Below are positions 60,861 through 64,000 of a stretch of DNA of 64,000 nt, in pieces. Every line of letters starts with the position of its first letter. Within the stretch, counting starts at the first letter, position 1. The notes under the pieces are model-generated. The model ran no database searches. It was not told the origin of the DNA and saw only the letters and a list, made by a program, of their open reading frames with translations. Both the position numbers and the translations under genes were made by a program. The DNA lies in assembly GCA_003242735.1 (NCBI GenBank), contig QGVH01000009.1:1-64000 (forward strand), read 5' to 3'. Source of the stretch: a bacterium (GTDB taxonomy: Bacteria > Gemmatimonadota > Gemmatimonadetes > Longimicrobiales > RSA9).

Positions 60861-60869
60861 CCGATCCGC

Positions 60870-61130
60870 TCAGTGCCGCAAACCCAGGTCCTCGATGAGC
60901 TGCCGGTACCGCTCCAGGTTCTGCCGCTTCAAGTACTCGAGCAGCCGGCGCCGCTTTCCCACGAGCATCAGCAGGCCGCGCCGGCTGTGGTGATCCTTCG
61001 GGTGCTTGCGGAAATGCTCCGTCAGGTGCTCGATCCGCGCCGTGAGCAGCGCGATCTGGACGGCGGTGCTGCCGCGGTCGTTGGGGTGGAGCTGGTACTT
61101 GCGGATGATCTCGTTCTTGTCGATCGGCAT
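60870..61130 (-). CDS. rpsO: 30S ribosomal protein S15
   Basis: This 86-residue protein binds the 16S central domain early in 30S assembly. The four-helix S15 pattern is complete: [63 protein letters not shown] in sequence, with the conserved DHHSRRGL loop. GGAGG precedes the ATG at 61130. It is followed by pnp, the usual partner, and is preceded by ribF across 69 nt. Confidence 0.98.
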   Translation of the reverse strand: MPIDKNEIIRKYQLHPNDRGSTAVQIALLTARIEHLTEHFRKHPKDHHSRRGLLMLVGKRRRLLEYLKRQNLERYRQLIEDLGLRH

Positions 61131-61199
61131 GGTACCCGTGCCTCCTCGAGAGTCTACGCTGATCGGGAAGCGAGCGGTGTCTCGTTTTTCCCTATCCCT

Positions 61200-62183
61200 T
61201 TAGTCTAACTCTTGTCGAAACTTCGAGCAAGCGTCGCCCCCGGCGGCCAGGGCCCGGCGCGCCGCCGCCCGGTCGGCGTGCATGGCCTCGATGAGCGCCT
61301 CCACCGAGTCGAAGGCGCGGATCTCCCGCAGCCGTGCCCAGAACTCCACCTGGACCTGTTCGCCGTAGATGTCCCGGTCGAAGTCGAAGAGGTGCACCTC
61401 GACGGTCGCCTGCGCACCCGTGAACGTGGGCCGGGGGCCAAGGTGCAGGACCCCGTCCACGTAGCCGTGGCGGCGGAGCGCCGCGCGAACCGCGTAGATG
61501 CCCTCGAGCGGGAGCAGCTTGTCCGGGTCGTCCACCTGGATGTTGGCGGTCGGGAAGCCGAGCGTGCGGCCACGGCCATCGCCCCGGACGACCACCCCGC
61601 GAACGGCGTAGGGGCGGCCCAGGGCGGCGGCTGCCGTGACCACATCGCCTTCCCGGAGCGCACGCCGGATCCGGGTGGAGGAGACGACGGTGCCGTCCAG
61701 CTCGACGGCGGGGACGACGTCCACGGGGAAGCCGAACTCGGCGCCGAGCTCGCGGAGGGTGTCGATGCCGCCGCTGCGGTCGCGCCCGAAGGCATGGTCG
61801 TAGCCGACCACGAGGTGGGCGAGCTGGAGGCGCCCGATCAGGATGTCCTGGACGAACTCGCGCGGCGTGAGCCGGGCCATGGCCTGCGTGAACGGCAAGA
61901 AGACGGCGTACTCGACACCGGTCTCGGCGAGGAGGTCGCGCTTCTCGGCCGGCGTCGTGAGGAGCCGGGGCGCTGCCTCGGGGCGGACGACGCGGAGCGG
62001 GTGAGGGTGGAACGTGACGACCACCGCCGGCCGCCCCGCGGCGGCGGCGTGCCGGCGGAGCTCCTCGAGCACCCTCCGGTGGCCACGATGCACGCCGTCG
62101 AACGTCCCGACGGTGATGGCCGCGCCGCGCGGGAGCGGGGGCAAGCCGGGCTCGGCGGGCAGTCCCAGCGCCGGGTCAATCAT
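61200..62183 (-). CDS. ribF: Bifunctional riboflavin kinase / FAD synthetase RibF
   Basis: This 327-residue enzyme makes FMN and FAD. The N-terminal FAD synthetase domain has the nucleotidyltransferase loop AITVGTFDGVHRGHRRVL, TFHPHPLRVV and VSSTRIRRAL. The C-terminal riboflavin kinase domain has GRTLGFPTANI, GIYAVRA and VEVHLFDFDRDIYGEQVQVEF. The ATG at 62183 overlaps the truB stop by 8 nt. It sits in the order truB-ribF-rpsO-pnp found in many bacteria. Confidence 0.96.
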   Translation of the reverse strand: MIDPALGLPAEPGLPPLPRGAAITVGTFDGVHRGHRRVLEELRRHAAAAGRPAVVVTFHPHPLRVVRPEAAPRLLTTPAEKRDLLAETGVEYAVFLPFTQAMARLTPREFVQDILIGRLQLAHLVVGYDHAFGRDRSGGIDTLRELGAEFGFPVDVVPAVELDGTVVSSTRIRRALREGDVVTAAAALGRPYAVRGVVVRGDGRGRTLGFPTANIQVDDPDKLLPLEGIYAVRAALRRHGYVDGVLHLGPRPTFTGAQATVEVHLFDFDRDIYGEQVQVEFWARLREIRAFDSVEALIEAMHADRAAARRALAAGGDACSKFRQELD

Positions 62184-63063
62184 GGGGGAACACCTTCCGG
62201 GGAGCCAGGCGCCCGCCGGTCGGCTCCGCAATGGCGATCAGTCGGCCGGCGTGGAGGATGCGCACCGGTCCCGAGGCCGGCGATCCCGGCGGCGCCGGCA
62301 CGGGCCTCCCGGAGCCCAGGGCCCGGAGTGCAGCCTGGTCCACGGCGACCGCCGGCAGGTGCCGGAGCGCTTCCGCGGGGGAGATCAGGGCCCGGGCACG
62401 GGCAGCCGGATCCTCGAGTCCCGAAAGGGGCAGCGCGTCGTCCACCTCGTGGGGGCCGATGGCGGTCCGCCGGAGGGAGACCAGGTGAGCGCCGGTGCCC
62501 AGGGCCTCGCCGACATCGCGGGCGATCGCCCGCACGTAGGTGCCGGCGCTGCAGCGCACCCGGAACCGCACGTCCGGGAGGTCCAGCCCGAGCACGTCCA
62601 GCTCGTAGACCGTCACCTCGGCGGGCGGCGCCTGCACGGCCTCGCCCCGCCGGGCGAGCCGGTACAGCGGCACGCCCCCCACCTTCTTGGCGGAATACTC
62701 GGGCGGTCGCTGCAGGAACGTGCCGACCTGCTCCCGGAACACGCGCACGATCGTGTCCGCGTCCAGTTCACGCCACCGCTCGTTCTCGCCGGTGACCGTG
62801 CCGGTCGGATCACCGGTGTCCGTGGTCACGCCGAGCCGCGCGACCGCCACGTAGGTCTTCGGCAGGCCGGTGAGGTACTCCGCGATCCGCGTCGCCCAGC
62901 CGATGCAGAGCAGCAGCAGCCCGGAGGCGAACGGGTCGAGGGTGCCGGTGTGCCCGATCCGCCGGACCCCGAGCGCCCGCCGCGCCAGGGCCACGACATC
63001 GTGGGACGTGGGGCCCTCCGGCTTGTCCACCGGCAGCACGCCCGCAGGCGCCTCAGCCGTCAT
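62176..63063 (-). CDS. truB: tRNA pseudouridine(55) synthase TruB
   Basis: This 295-residue enzyme makes the T-loop pseudouridine 55 in tRNA. The N-terminus GVLPVDKPEGPTSHDVV and the catalytic loop IGHTGTLDPFASGLLLLCIG (with the active Asp) are clear. KTYVAVARLGVTTDTGDPTG, QRPPEYSAKKVGGVPLYRLARRG and CSAGTYVRAIARDVGEALGTGAHL follow. The ATG at 63063 overlaps the rbfA end by 11 nt; an ATG at 63084 would give a longer protein. Typical rbfA-truB-ribF order. Confidence 0.96.
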   Translation of the reverse strand: MTAEAPAGVLPVDKPEGPTSHDVVALARRALGVRRIGHTGTLDPFASGLLLLCIGWATRIAEYLTGLPKTYVAVARLGVTTDTGDPTGTVTGENERWRELDADTIVRVFREQVGTFLQRPPEYSAKKVGGVPLYRLARRGEAVQAPPAEVTVYELDVLGLDLPDVRFRVRCSAGTYVRAIARDVGEALGTGAHLVSLRRTAIGPHEVDDALPLSGLEDPAARARALISPAEALRHLPAVAVDQAALRALGSGRPVPAPPGSPASGPVRILHAGRLIAIAEPTGGRLAPRKVFPHD

Positions 63064-63469
63064 CGCTGCTCGTCGGCTGATCATCGCCCGCACCCGCTCC
63101 ACCGGCACCCGATCCCGCGTCCCCGCCCGTCCGCACCTCCCGGAGGAGCTGCTCGATCCGCATGGCGTGCTCCAGCGAACGGTCGAGCTCGAAGCGCAGC
63201 TCCGGGACTCGTCGGATGTAAAGGCGCTGGCCCAGCTCAGCGCGAATGAACGAGGCCGCGGCCGCCAGACCCTGCAAGGCCTCCGCCTTGCGCGCCTCGT
63301 CCCCCATGATCCTGACGTAGACGCGCGCGTGGAGGAGGTCCGGCGTGACCTCGACCTCGGTGATCGTCACATGGCCGATACGCGGGTCCTTGACCTCGCG
63401 CTGGAGGATCTCGGTGATCTCGCGTCGGAACTGCTCTCCCAGCCGTTCGACTCGACGCCGTGCCATCAT
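63053..63469 (-). CDS. rbfA: 30S ribosome-binding factor RbfA
   Basis: This 138-residue KH-fold factor helps mature 16S rRNA and is needed for growth in the cold. Its core is RRRVERLGEQFRREITEILQREVKDPRIGHVTITEVEVTPDLLHARVYVRIMG, then LGQRLYIRRVPELRFELDRSLEHAMRIEQLL. The C-terminal 25 residues are a Gly/Asp/Ala-rich tail. Two adjacent ATGs (63469, 63466) follow AAGGGG; the second has better spacing. Two tandem hairpins separate it from ylxP. Confidence 0.95.
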   Translation of the reverse strand: MMARRRVERLGEQFRREITEILQREVKDPRIGHVTITEVEVTPDLLHARVYVRIMGDEARKAEALQGLAAAASFIRAELGQRLYIRRVPELRFELDRSLEHAMRIEQLLREVRTGGDAGSGAGGAGAGDDQPTSSDDG

Positions 63470-63496
63470 CCCCTTGCCGTTTCACACCACCCCGAT

Positions 63497-63554
63497 CGCG
63501 ACCGGTCGTCGCGGCCGGAACGCGATGCGGCGGCCGACCAGCGTCGGCCGCCGC
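63497..63554 (-). repeat. Tandem hairpins between ylxP and rbfA
   Basis: A perfect 11-bp stem with 6-nt loop (GCGGCGGCCGA at 63527-63537, TCGGCCGCCGC at 63544-63554) begins 9 nt after the ylxP stop. A second 6-bp stem (CGCGAC at 63497-63502, GTCGCG at 63508-63513) follows towards rbfA. No T run follows either. They may be a partial terminator or mRNA processing site within the operon. Confidence 0.5.
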
Positions 63555-63562
63555 GCTCCCGT

Positions 63563-63844
63563 TCAGTAGAACGTGCGGTAACTGTCAATGATGCGTGTCC
63601 GCGGGTCCGAGCTGACGAGTCGGTCCGCGCTGTCCAGCACGGCTTCTGCGTGCCGCCGCTCCCCGGCGGCCACGCAGGCCGTCAGTTCGGCCCGCTGCCA
63701 GAGGTCGTGATGTCCGGTCTCCGCCACCGAGATGTTGAACCGGTCGTGGAGCCGCGCCTTCAGGCTCTTCAAGACCGACCGCTTTTCCTTCAACGACTGG
63801 CAGCCAATGACCTCGAGCTCCCAGCCGATGACTCCGATCACCAC
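63563..63844 (-). CDS. ylxP: DUF503 family protein (YlxP-like)
   Basis: This is a 93-residue small alpha/beta (ferredoxin-like) protein. It starts VIGVIGWELEVIGCQSLKEKRSVLKSLKARLHDRFNISVAETGHHDLWQRAELTACVA in sequence. The LKEKRSVL and NISVAE.G..D.WQRA blocks are the DUF503 signature. It ends RIIDSYRTFY. The start is a GTG; the ribosome binding site is distant (GGAG 13 nt upstream). ylxP between infB and rbfA is a conserved order. Biochemical role not established; an RNA or ribosome-assembly role is suggested by context. Confidence 0.93.
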   Translation of the reverse strand: MVIGVIGWELEVIGCQSLKEKRSVLKSLKARLHDRFNISVAETGHHDLWQRAELTACVAAGERRHAEAVLDSADRLVSSDPRTRIIDSYRTFY

Positions 63845-63883
63845 GGCAGTACCGTCTCCGCTGGTGGACGGGCGGCCGCTGCG

Positions 63884-64000
63884 TCAACTCCCTTCCCCGC
63901 CGGCGGCCCCGGCGAGCGAGCGGGCGACGGACTCGACGCGGTAGCACTCGACGATGTCGCCCACCTTGATGTCGTTGAAACCGGCGATGCTCAGGCCGCA
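63884..64000 (-). CDS. infB: Translation initiation factor IF-2, C-terminal fragment
   Basis: These are the last 38 codons, running off the right edge. The translated CGLSIAGFNDIKVGDIVECY matches the end of IF-2 domain IV (ECG..I..FNDIK.GD.IE.Y), which binds fMet-tRNA. The protein continues RVESVARSLAGAAGGEGS to a TGA at 63884. It is first of the infB-ylxP-rbfA-truB run; nusA would be expected upstream, outside the window. Confidence 0.93.
   Translation of the reverse strand, partial: CGLSIAGFNDIKVGDIVECYRVESVARSLAGAAGGEGS

Overview
The window is high-GC bacterial DNA with short gaps and long collinear gene runs. Most genes lie on the minus strand. Two outer-membrane/envelope signatures point to Gemmatimonadota: a SusC/RagA + SusD/RagB pair with satellite lipoproteins and barrel-less TonB plug proteins, and a DUF4159/DUF4175/TPR cluster. 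This is an inference from gene content; no rRNA or other taxonomic marker is present. I saw no tRNA, rRNA, CRISPR array, IS element or phage gene, so this looks like core chromosome with a few lineage-specific insertions.

Layout. 1-270 is the 3' end of aconitase (plus strand). 384-3317 holds purH, purN and a metallo-beta-lactamase-fold hydrolase. 3497-10044 holds, in transcription order, valS, an Ig-like lipoprotein, selA and gmhB, then erpA behind its own promoter. 10314-14231 holds a BON-domain protein, a single-pass membrane protein, an aminotransferase and a carboxypeptidase-regulatory/plug protein. 14361-20782 is the SusC-SusD-lipoprotein-DUF4397 unit, closed by a good hairpin terminator; a small plug-like lipoprotein (21086-21469) lies divergently. 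21897-24455 is a JAMM/RadC-like domain fused to a DinG/XPD-type helicase. 24531-32672 is rsmI followed by DUF4159, DUF4175, TPR and a so-called AsnB-like protein, mostly with 4-nt overlaps. 32807-41106 is a mixed region: an unknown protein, trxA, mce, clpB, lipoproteins, a divergent MurE-like ligase and a tiny Cys-containing protein.

41217-55616 is a large minus-strand run: mreB-mreC-mreD-mrdA-rodA (cell-shape/elongasome), accD, folC, hisS, two small envelope genes, proS, lysA, guaA. 55893-64000 is the translation/RNA operon: infB (3' end), ylxP, rbfA, truB, ribF, rpsO, pnp, then an M16 peptidase, ald and dut.

How the genes fit together. The two right-hand runs are classic growth modules: ribosome maturation, RNA decay, FAD synthesis, wall elongation, fatty-acid precursor, folate and aminoacyl-tRNA synthesis. 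Translational coupling is very common (ATGA, GTGA and TTGA overlaps). At three junctions the stop codon is fused to the ribosome binding site as TGAGGGGG. An aminotransferase resembling LL-diaminopimelate aminotransferase together with lysA suggests lysine/DAP synthesis by the aminotransferase route. selA implies a selenocysteine system whose other parts lie outside the window.

The points most worth following are: the barrel-less plug proteins flanking SusCD; the JAMM-helicase fusion that has lost one iron-sulphur cysteine; the DUF4159/DUF4175/TPR/AsnB-like cluster; the SFPASDPP tail on aconitase; the apparent ACG start of guaA; and the isolated MurE-like ligase.
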